From contig NZ_PGGM01000001.1 of assembly GCF_003010965.1 (NCBI RefSeq), forward strand, positions 558,001 to 622,000: a DNA stretch of 64,000 bases, read 5' to 3'. The notes under the pieces were generated by a model. The model saw only the letters and a list, made by a program, of their open reading frames with translations. It was not told where the DNA came from and did no database searches. The translations under genes were made by a program, and so were the position numbers. Source of the DNA: Phyllobacterium sophorae. GTDB lineage: Bacteria > Pseudomonadota > Alphaproteobacteria > Rhizobiales > Rhizobiaceae. Positions 46,842 to 55,967 of the stretch are shown in pieces; position 1 is the first letter of the stretch, and each line of letters opens with the position of its first letter.

Positions 46842-48446
46842 CTATTCGTCTATATCCACACCCTCAAACAAGTTGCCTCCAAACGGGTCAACCCGGAAAT
46901 CTTTGACCTTGGTACTGACCGGCTGCGCCACAACCTGATGTGCAATTGTCAACCATGGCGCCTGTTGCTTGAATATGGCTTGTGCCTGCTCGTACAGCGT
47001 CGATCTTTCGGCCTGGTCCGTAGTGAGTTTGGCCGCCTGAATAAGTTTTTCAAAATCCTGATTGCACCAGTTTGCCCGGTTGCCGCTGCCGATCGCCTTG
47101 CACCCGAGCATGGCTGCAAGAAAATTATCCGGATCCGCAATTCCTCCAGTCCAGCCAAGAATGACAGCGCCATCCCGATTTTTATCCTGGGATCTTTTTA
47201 GATACTCGGCCCAATCGTACGAAACGATTTCAGCCTTGATTCCGACCTTCGCCAAATCAGACTGCATCAATTCAGCCGTACGGCGTGCGTTTGGCATGTA
47301 GGGACGCTGGACCGGCATCGCCCAGATATTCATGACGAGGTCTTTTACGCCAGCGTCAGCAAGCAGCTTTCGCGATTGTTCCAAATCGTAGGGATCGTCC
47401 TTGATGTCTTTGTTATAAGACCAGACCCCTGGAGGCATGGCATTGATGGCAGCAATACCTGTTGAACCGTAGACGGCATCGATAATCGCCTGCTTGTTGA
47501 CCGCCATATTTATGGCTTTGCGCACCCTGACATCGTCAAAAGGAGCAACCATTGTGTTGTAGGCCAGATAGGCGATGTTTAAACCTTCCTTTTGCAGAAG
47601 ATTAATGGCGGGGTCGGACTTCATTTTCGCGAGGTCGGCGGGATTCGGGTATGCCATTACATTGCATTCGCCTGCCTTCAGTTTCTGATACCGGACAGAC
47701 GCATCAGGCGTGATTACGAAGATCAGATCATCAATCTTTTGCTTGCCTCCCCAATATTCGGGGTTGGCGTGGTAACGAATAACCGCATCTGGCTGGTAGT
47801 CGACAAACTGATATGGACCCGTTCCTATCGGCTTTGCATTGAGCTGCTCCCGCTTGCCCTCCGCCAGGAGCTTGTCTGCATACTCTTTGGACTGGATAGC
47901 GGCAAATGTCAGGGAGAGAGAGGCGATAAACGTTGCCTCCGGCCGCGTAAGGACGAATTTAACGGTATGGCCGTCAACTTTCTCGAGTTTGTCGATAAGA
48001 CTTGGAAATGAATACGTATCGTATTGTGGCCAGATGCCCTTGCCGTAGTCGTAGTAGGGGTTGGCCTTGTCGCCCTGACGATCGAACGTGAAGATCACAT
48101 CATCAGCGTTGAATTCGCGTGTTGGCGTGAAATAGCTAGTTTTCTGGAATTTCACCCCCTTGCGCAGCTGGAATGTATATTCTTTCCCATCGCCGGAGAT
48201 GCTCCAGCTTTCGGCAAGGCCCGGCTCCAATTCAGTTGAACCTCGTTTGATCTTGATAAGGCCATCGGAAACGTTGCGCGCCGACGCATCGTAAGTGGTG
48301 CCCGATATGGAGAGCGCCGCATCAAACCCTTCTGGCGAGGCCTCCGAACAATAGACAAGTGTCTTGGCCGATGCGCCAGCCGCTGCAATTCCGCTCAGCG
48401 CAAGAGCGAGCATCGTAGCTGAAAGGATTTTCCCGCAGATTTTCAT
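46842..48446 (-). CDS. Peptide ABC transporter substrate-binding protein (DppA-like)
   Basis: A 534-residue SBP_bac_5 protein with a signal peptide (cleavage after ASA near residue 27). The mature start KTLVYCSEASPEGFDAALSISGTTYDAS is very like dipeptide-binding DppA proteins. It has no permease or ATPase genes of its own here; it could use the transporter at 37.3-41.9 kb or one elsewhere. Start at the ATG at 48446 (AGGGG upstream); ATGs at 48470 and 48467 are less likely. Lies between the two peptidase T genes. Confidence 0.86.
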   Translation of the reverse strand: MKICGKILSATMLALALSGIAAAGASAKTLVYCSEASPEGFDAALSISGTTYDASARNVSDGLIKIKRGSTELEPGLAESWSISGDGKEYTFQLRKGVKFQKTSYFTPTREFNADDVIFTFDRQGDKANPYYDYGKGIWPQYDTYSFPSLIDKLEKVDGHTVKFVLTRPEATFIASLSLTFAAIQSKEYADKLLAEGKREQLNAKPIGTGPYQFVDYQPDAVIRYHANPEYWGGKQKIDDLIFVITPDASVRYQKLKAGECNVMAYPNPADLAKMKSDPAINLLQKEGLNIAYLAYNTMVAPFDDVRVRKAINMAVNKQAIIDAVYGSTGIAAINAMPPGVWSYNKDIKDDPYDLEQSRKLLADAGVKDLVMNIWAMPVQRPYMPNARRTAELMQSDLAKVGIKAEIVSYDWAEYLKRSQDKNRDGAVILGWTGGIADPDNFLAAMLGCKAIGSGNRANWCNQDFEKLIQAAKLTTDQAERSTLYEQAQAIFKQQAPWLTIAHQVVAQPVSTKVKDFRVDPFGGNLFEGVDIDE

Positions 48447-48595
48447 TCCCTTTGACCCCTGTTGCATCAATAAGCCAGTAGTTGCAGGTTTAGGGTTTAT
48501 TGACGAGAGCCTTGGTCAATGCAACACAAACAAATCTACCGCTATGTTACAAGCAGCGAAATCAAACCGGCACCTCGTCGAAGGCAACAAGCTCA

Positions 48596-49828
48596 ATGGA
48601 TATTGTTGAACGTTTTCTGAACTATACCCGCATCAATAGCACTGCCGTAATCGGAGCGGGACATCTGCCCTCGAGCCCGGGTCAGACAGCGCTGGCGAAG
48701 TTGTTAGCTGGCGAATTGCGCAGTTTAGGACTCAACGTCGAGGAGCGGGAGCATTCCATTGTAGTTGGTACGCTGCCGTCCAATCTGGACGATGCGACCC
48801 GCAAAGCCCCTACGATCGCCTGGGTCGCTCACTTGGATACCAGTAATGAGTATGCCACCGATACCAACGCCCGGATTATCGATTACAGAGGCGGAGATAT
48901 TGTGCTGAACGAAGCGCTTGAGGTAGTCATGCGCGAGAGTGCCTTCCCCGAGCTAAAGCGTTATGTGGGCGATCGAATCATTGTCACTGATGGTACAAGT
49001 CTGCTGGGAGCGGACAACAAGTCAGCTATCGCCGAGATCATGCACGCGATAGAGACCCTACAGGCGAACCTGCAAATCCAGCATGGCGAGGTGAAAGTTG
49101 TCTTTGTGCCCGATGAGGAGATCGGCCTCCTGGGTGCTAAGGCACTGAATGTGGAGACCCTCAATGCTGACTTCGCCTATACGTTGGATTGCTGCGCGAT
49201 TGGCGAGATTGTCTTTGAAAATTGGAACGCTGGGGAATTCCAGGTAAAGTTCCGCGGACAGAGCGCCCACCCCATGTCTGCCAAGGGTAAACTCCGCAAT
49301 GCAGTACTTTATGCGCAACAGTTTATCTCGATGCTGCCCGGAGGCGAACGCCCCGAATATACTGAGAACCGGGAAGGGTATTACTGGGTCACAACCATCC
49401 ACGGCACAGTTTCGGAGGCGCAGCTGAATCTCCACATCCGCGACTTTACCCAAGTTGGATTCGAGCAGCGACGTCGTTTTGTCGAAACGCTTGTCGAAAG
49501 CTTCAACCAACTCCATGGTGCCGAAACGGTGACGGCCGCATATCAACCGGTCTATCGCAATGTAGCCGAGCATCTACAGGGAGAAAACCGCTATCCGGTG
49601 GAACTCGCGCTGGAGTCCATGAAGGCGATTGGCGTGGAGCCATTTCCCATTGCCATGCGTGGCGGGTATGACGGAGCAGTACTTTCCGAAAAGGGTCTAC
49701 CTTGCCCCAACCTCTTTTGCGGAGCGCACAATTTCCATTCGGTATATGAGTTCTTGCCGGTGGGTTCCCTCACTAAAGCATCCGAAATGATCCTTGAAAT
49801 CCTGCGTCGAGCCGTGGCTGATCGCTGA
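48596..49828 (+). CDS. Peptidase T-like M20 aminopeptidase
   Basis: A 410-residue second PepT-family protein, clearly different in sequence from the one at 45491. Zinc-site blocks: VAHLDTSNE, LLGADNKSAIAEIM, FVPDEEIGLLG, YTLDCCAIGE and FCGAHNFHSVYEF. The ATG at 48596 matches the family start (MDIVERFLNYTRINS) and has AAGG 11 bases upstream. Divergent from the DppA-like gene. Closer to the enterobacterial PepT pattern (INSTAVIGAGHLPSSPGQ) than its neighbour. Two paralogues may have different peptide preferences. Confidence 0.85.
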   Translation: MDIVERFLNYTRINSTAVIGAGHLPSSPGQTALAKLLAGELRSLGLNVEEREHSIVVGTLPSNLDDATRKAPTIAWVAHLDTSNEYATDTNARIIDYRGGDIVLNEALEVVMRESAFPELKRYVGDRIIVTDGTSLLGADNKSAIAEIMHAIETLQANLQIQHGEVKVVFVPDEEIGLLGAKALNVETLNADFAYTLDCCAIGEIVFENWNAGEFQVKFRGQSAHPMSAKGKLRNAVLYAQQFISMLPGGERPEYTENREGYYWVTTIHGTVSEAQLNLHIRDFTQVGFEQRRRFVETLVESFNQLHGAETVTAAYQPVYRNVAEHLQGENRYPVELALESMKAIGVEPFPIAMRGGYDGAVLSEKGLPCPNLFCGAHNFHSVYEFLPVGSLTKASEMILEILRRAVADR

Positions 49829-49869
49829 AGGCGTGTCGATAAATCCCGTGCATGCATTTCGGCCGCGTA

Positions 49870-50739
49870 CTACACCTGTGAAGCAATCCATTGGGAGAAT
49901 GCGATCATTGCTGACGTCAAGGATCGGGATTGAAGTCGTGTAAGCCAGTAGCTTCCCAACGATATGGCAGTCGGGAAGGGCTGTTCGATAGCGCCAGATG
50001 CAAGGTGGCGGGAAAACATGGAAGGCGGTGCTAGCGCGACACCCATTCCCTGGAGGGCGGCTTCCATCATGCCGAGGGATGAATCAAACACGATACCTCT
50101 GCTCAATGGGGGGGATGCAGCAACACCAGCCGCCGCGAACCAACTGCTCCACTCGTCTTTCCGGTAGCTTCTCAGGAGTGGTTGATTGGTGAGGTCGGCA
50201 GGCTCTCGCAACATTTCTGCCAGTTCGGGGATGCAGAGGGGAGAAAGGGGGGCGTCGAAAAGCCGGATCGCCTCGGTGCCATGCCAGGATCCGTTCCCAA
50301 ATCGAATGGCGAAGTCGAGCCCTTCTGCTGCCATGTCCACACGATTGTTATTTGTCGATAATCGGATGTCGACAAACGGGAATTGCCGTTGGAAATCGGG
50401 CAACCTTGGAAGCAGCCACCCAACAGCAAAGGTTCCAACCGTACCCAAAAACAGCAGTTCGCGAACGTGGCCGCCCTCGATGCGTTCCAGGCTGAGCGCC
50501 AACTGATCAAAGGAACCAGTCACGACGGGCAGCAGCGCTTCGCCTTCGGCGGTTATCTTGAGGCCCCTGGGAAGGCGCTGGAACAGCCGTACTCCCAATC
50601 GTGTTTCGAGGCTTTTTACCTGTTGACTCACTGCGGCCTGCGTAACGCACAGCTCAATGGCTGCTCGCGTGAAACTCAAATGCCGTGCAGACGCCTCAAA
50701 AGCCCTTAGGCCATTCAGTGGGAGGTACGGTCGAACCAT
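49870..50739 (-). CDS. ampR: LysR-family regulator of the beta-lactamase gene (AmpR)
   Basis: A 289-residue regulator. Its N-terminus MVRPYLPLNGLRAFEASARHLSFTRAAIELCVTQAAVSQQVKSLE is the typical AmpR/GcvA block, and the gene is divergent from ampC, which favours AmpR. AmpR normally binds UDP-MurNAc-pentapeptide (repressing) or anhydro-muropeptides (activating) in the cytoplasm. The effector domain is complete. No strong binding site precedes the ATG. GcvA is the alternative identity but does not fit the location. Confidence 0.82.
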   Translation of the reverse strand: MVRPYLPLNGLRAFEASARHLSFTRAAIELCVTQAAVSQQVKSLETRLGVRLFQRLPRGLKITAEGEALLPVVTGSFDQLALSLERIEGGHVRELLFLGTVGTFAVGWLLPRLPDFQRQFPFVDIRLSTNNNRVDMAAEGLDFAIRFGNGSWHGTEAIRLFDAPLSPLCIPELAEMLREPADLTNQPLLRSYRKDEWSSWFAAAGVAASPPLSRGIVFDSSLGMMEAALQGMGVALAPPSMFSRHLASGAIEQPFPTAISLGSYWLTRLQSRSLTSAMIAFSQWIASQV

Positions 50740-50826
50740 GGATAGCCTAGTTTTTCTTATGCCTCTCCCCAGATATCATCGTTTGTCATGCAAATACAGC
50801 GTCCATAGATACGATAATGCCAAGAT

Positions 50827-50856
50827 TTGCTGTGTTTGCAAAAGTTTGCATTATAC
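50827..50856 (+). promoter_or_regulatory. Putative ampC promoter in the ampR-ampC intergenic region
   Basis: TTGCTG (50827-50832), 18 bases, TTATAC (50851-50856). The stretch 50826-50850 repeats TTTGC(A) three times, a possible AmpR contact region. The start codon is 89 bases downstream. Confidence 0.35.
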
Positions 50857-50944
50857 CACGCCGAATTGGAGCAACCATGGTGCGGGGCAATATTGAAAGC
50901 TGGCAAGAGCCAGAATCGTTAATTGAGACAGGGGAAGTCCTCGT

Positions 50945-52123
50945 ATGAAATTCAAAGCAGCCGCCACCATGACGGTAACTTTCGCCATCATCTGTACCTC
51001 AACGGTGGCCGGCCATGCCGCTGACCACCGCGCCCGTGTTAAAACTGTCGTGGACGCGGCGATCGAGCCAATTATGCAAAAGTACAACATCCCTGGAATG
51101 GCGATCGGCATAACTGCCGGCGGAAAGCCTTACATGTTCGGTTATGGCGTAGCCTCCAAGGAAACCCGGAAACCTGTCACACCCTCCACCATTTTCGAAG
51201 TTGGATCGATCAGCAAGACATTCACCGTGACACTGGCATCCTATGCGCGGGTAAGCGGTCATCTCTCATTGTCGGACAAGACCAGCAAGTATCTGCCATC
51301 GCTTGAGAGGACCGAGTTCGGCAAAGTCGAACTTCTCCATCTTGGCACCCACACCCCCGGCGGCTTCCCGTTGCAGGTGCCAGACGATGTCACCAACGAC
51401 GATCAGTTGATGGCGTATCTGCGGAGCTGGAAACCGGCTTACAAGGTTGGCACGCACAGGACCTATGCCAATCCGAGCATTGGAATGCTCGGGGTCATAA
51501 CGGCGAAAAGCATGAACGGGGACTTCGCCCCGTTGATGGAAGGCCAATTGTTTCCGGCACTTGGATTGACGAGCACCTACATCAATGTGCCGAAGGGCAA
51601 AATGCCATACTATGCCCAAGGTTATACGAAGAAAGATGATCCCGTGCGGGTAAGCAAGGCCGTGCTGTCCTCGGAAGCCTATGGCGTGAAAACCACCGCC
51701 ACCGACATGATCCGCTTCCTGGAGGCGAATATGAACATGATCAAACTGGACGAAAAACTCCAGCAAGCAATCACGGATACGCACACCGGCTACTTCCAGG
51801 TTGGCGCGATGACCCAGGATTTGCTATGGGAGCAGTACGCCTATCCGGTCGATCTGAGGACGCTGCTGCGAGGCAATTCCAGAGAGATTTCCTCCAATCC
51901 AACGCCGGTCACGCAACTGACCCCGCCGCAGCAGCCGCGTGACGATGTGTTGATCAACAAGACCGGTTCGACCAATGGCTTCGGGGCGTATGTCGCATTC
52001 GTTCCGGAGAAACAGCTGGGCATCGTTATTCTGGCAAACAAGTACTATCCCAACGAGGACCGGATTACCGCGGCCCACCAAATATTGACGCAACTTGCTG
52101 CTGAAAGCGGTTCAAAAGACTGA
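50945..52123 (+). CDS. ampC: Class C beta-lactamase
   Basis: A 392-residue periplasmic serine beta-lactamase with signal peptide (cleavage after GHA near residue 25). Motifs: SISK at 88-91 (nucleophile Ser88), YAN at 174-176 and KTG at 339-341, in NKTGSTNGFGAYV. Length and motif spacing match class C enzymes, and the sequence resembles the OCH enzymes of Ochrobactrum as recalled, though not identical. Divergent ampR implies inducible expression. GGGG-type purine-rich sequence (AGGGGAAG) precedes the ATG. Followed by a perfect terminator-like repeat. Confidence 0.9.
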   Translation: MKFKAAATMTVTFAIICTSTVAGHAADHRARVKTVVDAAIEPIMQKYNIPGMAIGITAGGKPYMFGYGVASKETRKPVTPSTIFEVGSISKTFTVTLASYARVSGHLSLSDKTSKYLPSLERTEFGKVELLHLGTHTPGGFPLQVPDDVTNDDQLMAYLRSWKPAYKVGTHRTYANPSIGMLGVITAKSMNGDFAPLMEGQLFPALGLTSTYINVPKGKMPYYAQGYTKKDDPVRVSKAVLSSEAYGVKTTATDMIRFLEANMNMIKLDEKLQQAITDTHTGYFQVGAMTQDLLWEQYAYPVDLRTLLRGNSREISSNPTPVTQLTPPQQPRDDVLINKTGSTNGFGAYVAFVPEKQLGIVILANKYYPNEDRITAAHQILTQLAAESGSKD

Positions 52124-52136
52124 CAGAGTGATCATG

Positions 52137-52171
52137 AAAATCCCTCGCGAGACACTTTCGCGAGGGATTTT
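52137..52171. terminator. Perfect bidirectional terminator
   Basis: Fourteen-base perfect arms AAAATCCCTCGCGA / TCGCGAGGGATTTT with a 7-base loop; A-run on one side and T-run on the other, so it serves both ampC and the convergent reductase gene. Confidence 0.92.
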
Positions 52172-52217
52172 GTGTCTCGTTGGGATGCAGACATAATTTC
52201 CTTCTTCTTAGTTACGC

Positions 52218-53150
52218 TCAGGTGGTTTGGCTGGGCGAGAACTCGTTGGCGTGTCGCTTCACGAAGTCGAACACGGTCATCGGCCGCAGGCCGGTGATCC
52301 TGAATACATCGTCGGTCATCCGGTCGTACCGGCCCTGCTTGTGAAGGTCGGCCATAACCGCAAGGTGGCTTGCCAGATGCTGGGGAACTCCGAGTTCCTT
52401 CAGTTTCTCGACCCAAGGCGATACTGGTACGTCCACATAGGTGATCGCGCGTCCGAGTGCGTCGGAGAAGGCGTTGGCGTATTGTTTCATATCCCTCGAT
52501 TCTGGTCCGGTGAGATTGTAAATTTTTCCGATATGTGGAGCTGGATCGTCGAGGATGACCGAGACGACGCGGGCGACGTCGAGCGAGGAAATCGGCGATG
52601 TCTTGCTCTGTCCAAGGGGCAGTACGAGCTGGTTGCTCACTTTCACGCCATGCGCGGCAAGCCGTAGGAAGAAGCCTTCCAGAAACACCGTTGGACGCAC
52701 TATAACGACAGGTAGCCCCGACCATTCCAAAGCCTGCTCGGAAAGCCAGTGCAACTTGTGTTGCGGACTGTCAGTCGTCTCTGTTACGCTCATCTGCGTC
52801 ACCGTCATCTGGGACATATTGACGAACGCCTCAACGCCGTGATGCCGCGCAACAGCAGCGGTATTAACGGTTGCTTCCAGATAGTTCGGAGAGACCGACA
52901 TGCCGAAATAGACGCGTTCGACGCCTTCCATTGCACGATGCATCGAGGCGAGGTCGGTCAGATCGCCAACGACGACTTCAGCGCCGAGCTTGCGCAGAGC
53001 CTCGGCCCGCTCATCTTCCCGGCGCACGAGGGCGCGGACTTTATTTCCGCGCTCGATAAGCATCGCCGTGACGTTGCGTCCTATGGCACCAAGATCCCCG
53101 GCCGCCCCGGTGACGAGGATCGGCTTCTCGGATTTGGGGTTGATGTTCAT
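52218..53150 (-). CDS. NmrA-like NAD(P)-binding oxidoreductase
   Basis: A 310-residue atypical SDR. Cofactor motif ILVTGAAGDLGAIGRNV followed by RALVRREDERAEAL (basic residues suit NADP). The region VYFGMSVSPNYLEATVNTAAVARHHGVEAFVNMSQM is typical of NmrA/azoreductase (QOR2)-like proteins. The usual YxxxK is not evident (HKLHWLSEQALEWSG instead), so it may be a sensor or a reductase of quinones. Start at the second ATG (53150), with AAAGGA eight bases upstream. Confidence 0.8.
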   Translation of the reverse strand: MNINPKSEKPILVTGAAGDLGAIGRNVTAMLIERGNKVRALVRREDERAEALRKLGAEVVVGDLTDLASMHRAMEGVERVYFGMSVSPNYLEATVNTAAVARHHGVEAFVNMSQMTVTQMSVTETTDSPQHKLHWLSEQALEWSGLPVVIVRPTVFLEGFFLRLAAHGVKVSNQLVLPLGQSKTSPISSLDVARVVSVILDDPAPHIGKIYNLTGPESRDMKQYANAFSDALGRAITYVDVPVSPWVEKLKELGVPQHLASHLAVMADLHKQGRYDRMTDDVFRITGLRPMTVFDFVKRHANEFSPSQTT

Positions 53151-53709
53151 TTTCCGCATCCTTTCATGGTTAGGGCTTAAACGTTGCAGGACATCCTCGA
53201 TCTTCCGGACCGCTCGCTGGCGAAGCCGGGGCCGATCAACAGCCGCCGAAATTCCGGACGGCTGTAGTGGCCGCGTGAATCCGACGGCCTCTTGCGAGTA
53301 GCCATCTGCGGAAAGCCGAAATCAGCGATGACCCCGCCTTTGCCAACCCGGAGGCTTCGCCGGCGATCTCTCCATTGAGCGATATTACAACGAGTTTTCA
53401 GATAGTCGCATAAAGTTGAACCAAAGACAGTTGTGATAAAGCGCTCCACCACCTTTTTTAGGGTACTATTGATCCCCAATGGTGATGGACACGAATAGCC
53501 TTTTAGGCTGTTTGGTGCGCGCTACTGGCGGCGGGCCGCGCGGTAAATCATGGCCGCGATCGAGTTCAGATTCGTCCGCAATCGCTTATCCGGCATATCG
53601 CAGCGAACTTGCGCCCATCGCTAATTTTGCATTGCTCATGAGGGGCATGACGGCAGCGAAAGCGGTTGAGTCAGACCCTCCAACAGTTCGCGTTTTAGAG
53701 GGACCGAGG
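53151..53709. other. Region without a confident gene
   Basis: 559 bases. A minus-strand frame (53177-53479) and the upstream extension of the next plus-strand gene (53479-53709) are open but show no family resemblance and no good binding site. It may contain decayed coding sequence and the promoter of the gene at 53710. Confidence 0.45.
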
Positions 53710-54429
53710 ATGGCACATCTATTAGACGAAGTTCTGGCAGCACATGGTGGCCTTGAACATTGGAACTCTTTTGAGAAAGCCAACGTGACGATTATCTCAG
53801 GCGGTGAATTGTGGGGGATGAAAGGGATAGAGGCTGATGCAACGCCTCGTCGTGTAACCGCGGCCATACATCATGAATGGGCGACCATAATGCCCTACGG
53901 CAATCCCGACTGGCGTATGACTTTCGTACCCGAACGCGTTGTGATTGAGACGACAGATGGAATGGTCATCGCCGATAGGGACAATCCGCGTACTGCCTTC
54001 GCCAGTCACACGCTAAACACGCCGTGGGATGCGCTCCACCGAGCTTATTTCAATGGCTATGCCATGTGGACTTACCTGAATACTCCTTTTTTACTGGCTC
54101 TGCCGGGTTTCAAGACGGAGGAAGTCGCGCCATGGAACGAAGAAGGAGAGACGTGGCGCGTGCTGCGGGCAACGTTTCCCGCAGGGATCGAAAGTCATTG
54201 CCCGGTACAGGATTTCTATTTTGGACCAGATTTCTTACTTCGTCGCCATGACTACCAAGTCGATATCTCCGGCAGCTTTCCGGCGGCGCAATATGTCCAC
54301 GACTTGGTAACGGCCAATGGCATTCGGTTTCCGACGAAACGACGGGCTCACCCCCTGGGTGCTGATGGTCGCCCCGAACGTGACAGGACTTATGTCTGGA
54401 TTGACCTTAGCGAATACACCATGAGTTGA
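53710..54429 (+). CDS. Hypothetical protein, 239 residues
   Basis: I do not recognise a named family. The protein begins MAHLLDEVLAAHGGLEHWNSF, a start seen in proteins of lipoprotein-localisation-like beta fold (an N-terminal helix followed by many strands), and continues with repeated strand pattern and aromatic-rich loops (HRAYFNGYAMWTYLNTPFLL; VQDFYFGPDFLLRRHDYQVD). It has no signal peptide or membrane span. The ATG at 53710 follows GAGGGA; the frame is open to 53479 but that part is Ser/Arg-rich and unlikely. It stands alone in an area of small stress genes. Confidence 0.6.
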   Translation: MAHLLDEVLAAHGGLEHWNSFEKANVTIISGGELWGMKGIEADATPRRVTAAIHHEWATIMPYGNPDWRMTFVPERVVIETTDGMVIADRDNPRTAFASHTLNTPWDALHRAYFNGYAMWTYLNTPFLLALPGFKTEEVAPWNEEGETWRVLRATFPAGIESHCPVQDFYFGPDFLLRRHDYQVDISGSFPAAQYVHDLVTANGIRFPTKRRAHPLGADGRPERDRTYVWIDLSEYTMS

Positions 54430-54650
54430 GGCCGTTCACCACCTTGGTTGTGTCTCATCGCAACAGCGAACAAGACCATCATGGTGCGTGCGTCGGAATT
54501 AGCGATCATGCTGTAGCCGCTTTCGATTGGCGGTCGACGTTGATCCGGGCAGTTCAATGCAGCTCTGGTTCGCGTCGCGCAGCCTCAAGAGGTGAGAGGT
54601 ATTCATTGGTTATTTCGTTCTCCAAGCGGGAGATGTTTTCGGGATCTTGC

Positions 54651-54809
54651 TTACGAGATCGTATTCTGACGCGATGCGACGACATCGATCTCATAGCGGG
54701 AGATGCCAATATCCTCGAGCTCGCGATCGGTAAGTTGCATGAGTTCGCGGGTGATCTGGCGATAGCGCTGATGGGCGCGGATTTTCGACAGTATATATGC
54801 CACATACAT
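54651..54809 (-). CDS. DUF1127 small protein
   Basis: A 52-residue basic protein: YVAYILSKIRAHQRYRQITR followed by the hallmark LMQLTDRELEDIGISRYEID of DUF1127 (YjiS-like) proteins. Members in Agrobacterium and Rhodobacter affect RNA turnover and phosphate or stress responses. AAGGAAC lies 5 bases before the ATG. It is shorter than most gene-finder limits, and larger open frames on both strands over it (such as 54426-55049 plus) are shadows. Confidence 0.82.
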   Translation of the reverse strand: MYVAYILSKIRAHQRYRQITRELMQLTDRELEDIGISRYEIDVVASRQNTIS

Positions 54810-54882
54810 GGGGCGTTCCTTTATGTTGAAGTGACCGGCACAGCCGGTTTTGGGTGGTTGCTATCATCGAAATATCGGGGGC

Positions 54883-54910
54883 GAGGGCGAAGCCGAGGGG
54901 CCCCGCCCTC
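54883..54910. terminator. GC-rich hairpin after the DUF417 gene
   Basis: Arms GAGGGCG (54883-54889) and CGCCCTC (54904-54910), with an additional GGGGCCCC-type pairing inside. It follows the DUF417 stop on the minus strand but has no T-run in that direction; ATTTT follows in the plus direction. Confidence 0.4.
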
Positions 54911-54917
54911 ATTTTGG

Positions 54918-55451
54918 TCAGGTACGGGCCGAGCGGAGCGCTGCGAGCGAGTCGATGGCGATCCAGAGAGAAATGGCGAGCAGGCCAACGTCCTTAAGCA
55001 GGAACTGCCCAGGAGCGACCGAGATCGCTGGAAGGCTGAACTCCGGTAAGAACACGCCGGGAGTCGTCACCATGAAACTAAGCGTCGTCACGAACAGCCC
55101 GGCAGAGAGCAGGCCACCGGCGAGCGAGTACGCCGGGTTGACGAGCCGAGCCGCAATCAAGGCACCGATGCTGAGTTCGAGGACACCGAGGAGGCTCGAG
55201 AAGCCTCGCACGCTAAACAGGGAATAGGTCCAGCTCAACAGCGGATTGTTGCCGACCAGGCCTGTAAGACCTTCCGCTTCATAGGCGGTGAATTTCATAC
55301 CACCGAACCAGGCGTAAATCACAACCAGCGAGGCATAGAGGCCCACTGCTGCGATGGTCCGGCCGTGTCGTTCGATTAATTCGAAGGGCAAAGGGGTGTG
55401 GGCCGGGGCGCTCTGATACGCCGCGACGCCGTGGATAGAAACACGAGGCAT
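54918..55451 (-). CDS. DUF417 membrane protein (YkgB/RclC-like)
   Basis: A 177-residue inner-membrane protein with four spans (AAVGLYASLVVIYAWFG; LLGVLELSIGALIAARL; LLSAGLFVTTLSFMVTT; VGLLAISLWIAID). The block KFTAYEAEGLTGLVGNNPLLSW is characteristic of DUF417. In E. coli the family includes RclC, part of the reactive-chlorine resistance operon. AAGGAG six bases before the ATG at 55451; the frame is open far upstream but without conservation. Two copies of a TetR-type palindrome lie upstream. Confidence 0.83.
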   Translation of the reverse strand: MPRVSIHGVAAYQSAPAHTPLPFELIERHGRTIAAVGLYASLVVIYAWFGGMKFTAYEAEGLTGLVGNNPLLSWTYSLFSVRGFSSLLGVLELSIGALIAARLVNPAYSLAGGLLSAGLFVTTLSFMVTTPGVFLPEFSLPAISVAPGQFLLKDVGLLAISLWIAIDSLAALRSART

Positions 55452-55509
55452 GGTCTTCTCCTTGGGTTGTCCGCGGTGGGCGACTTGCCCGTTTGACGCG
55501 GAATAAACA

Positions 55510-55551
55510 ATACCGATCTGTATCGATAACCCTTGATATACCGATCTGTAT
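55510..55551. promoter_or_regulatory. Two operator copies upstream of the DUF417 gene
   Basis: ATACCGATCTGTAT occurs at 55510-55523 and again at 55538-55551, 28 bases apart (start to start). Each is a near-palindrome ATACnGATCnGTAT. A third, related copy precedes the tetR gene, so the TetR protein probably binds all three. Confidence 0.72.
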
Positions 55552-55936
55552 CGTTTGGCAAGATTTCTTTCAAAGAATTGTCGCCTCTCATTAAGCGCGT
55601 TCCTGCTTTTGATGCAGTCGCGGCGCGACGAGCGGGTCGTAATACCATAAGAAAAGGCATAGATGGGTACAGAGTCGTCTTGTATTTGAGCGTGTGTCCG
55701 GTGCTTCGTCATGAACAAGGCGGCTCGCTCCAGAGCCAGTACACATGGTGTTGCATGTTGACGGCGTTGCGGGAGAAGGTAGGCAGGGCACACTGTTTAA
55801 TCAAAAAAGAAACATTTCTGTATCTTTTGAACGCAAAGGTGCCGCCCTTCGGCTGATTTCCTGGTGCTCTCTCCAAAAATAGTCACGTCCGGCTCAGTCG
55901 CCTCTTGTCTTTGTTTTGAGTCGCCGCTAAATAAAG

Positions 55937-55950
55937 ATACAGATCTGTTA
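55937..55950. promoter_or_regulatory. Operator upstream of tetR
   Basis: ATACAGATCTGTTA, with a perfect ACAGATCTGT core, 17 bases before the tetR start. It matches the two sites upstream of the DUF417 gene at most positions and implies autoregulation. Confidence 0.65.
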
Positions 55951-55967
55951 CTTATTGTGAGGATGAG

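Larger units (their letters stand above)
55452..55967. other. Intergenic region between DUF417 and tetR genes
   Basis: 516 bases between divergent genes, with operators at both ends. The middle (55560-55930) has open frames on both strands that I cannot assign; no binding sites or family resemblance. It may be remnant sequence inserted between an originally compact pair. Confidence 0.45.

Noticed and set aside
53177-53479. 100-codon minus-strand frame upstream of the NmrA-like gene
   Set aside because: No family resemblance and no binding site; could be decayed sequence but cannot be supported.
54426-55049. 207-codon plus-strand frame
   Set aside because: Covers the DUF1127 gene in antisense and the end of the DUF417 gene; no ribosome binding site or recognisable domain.
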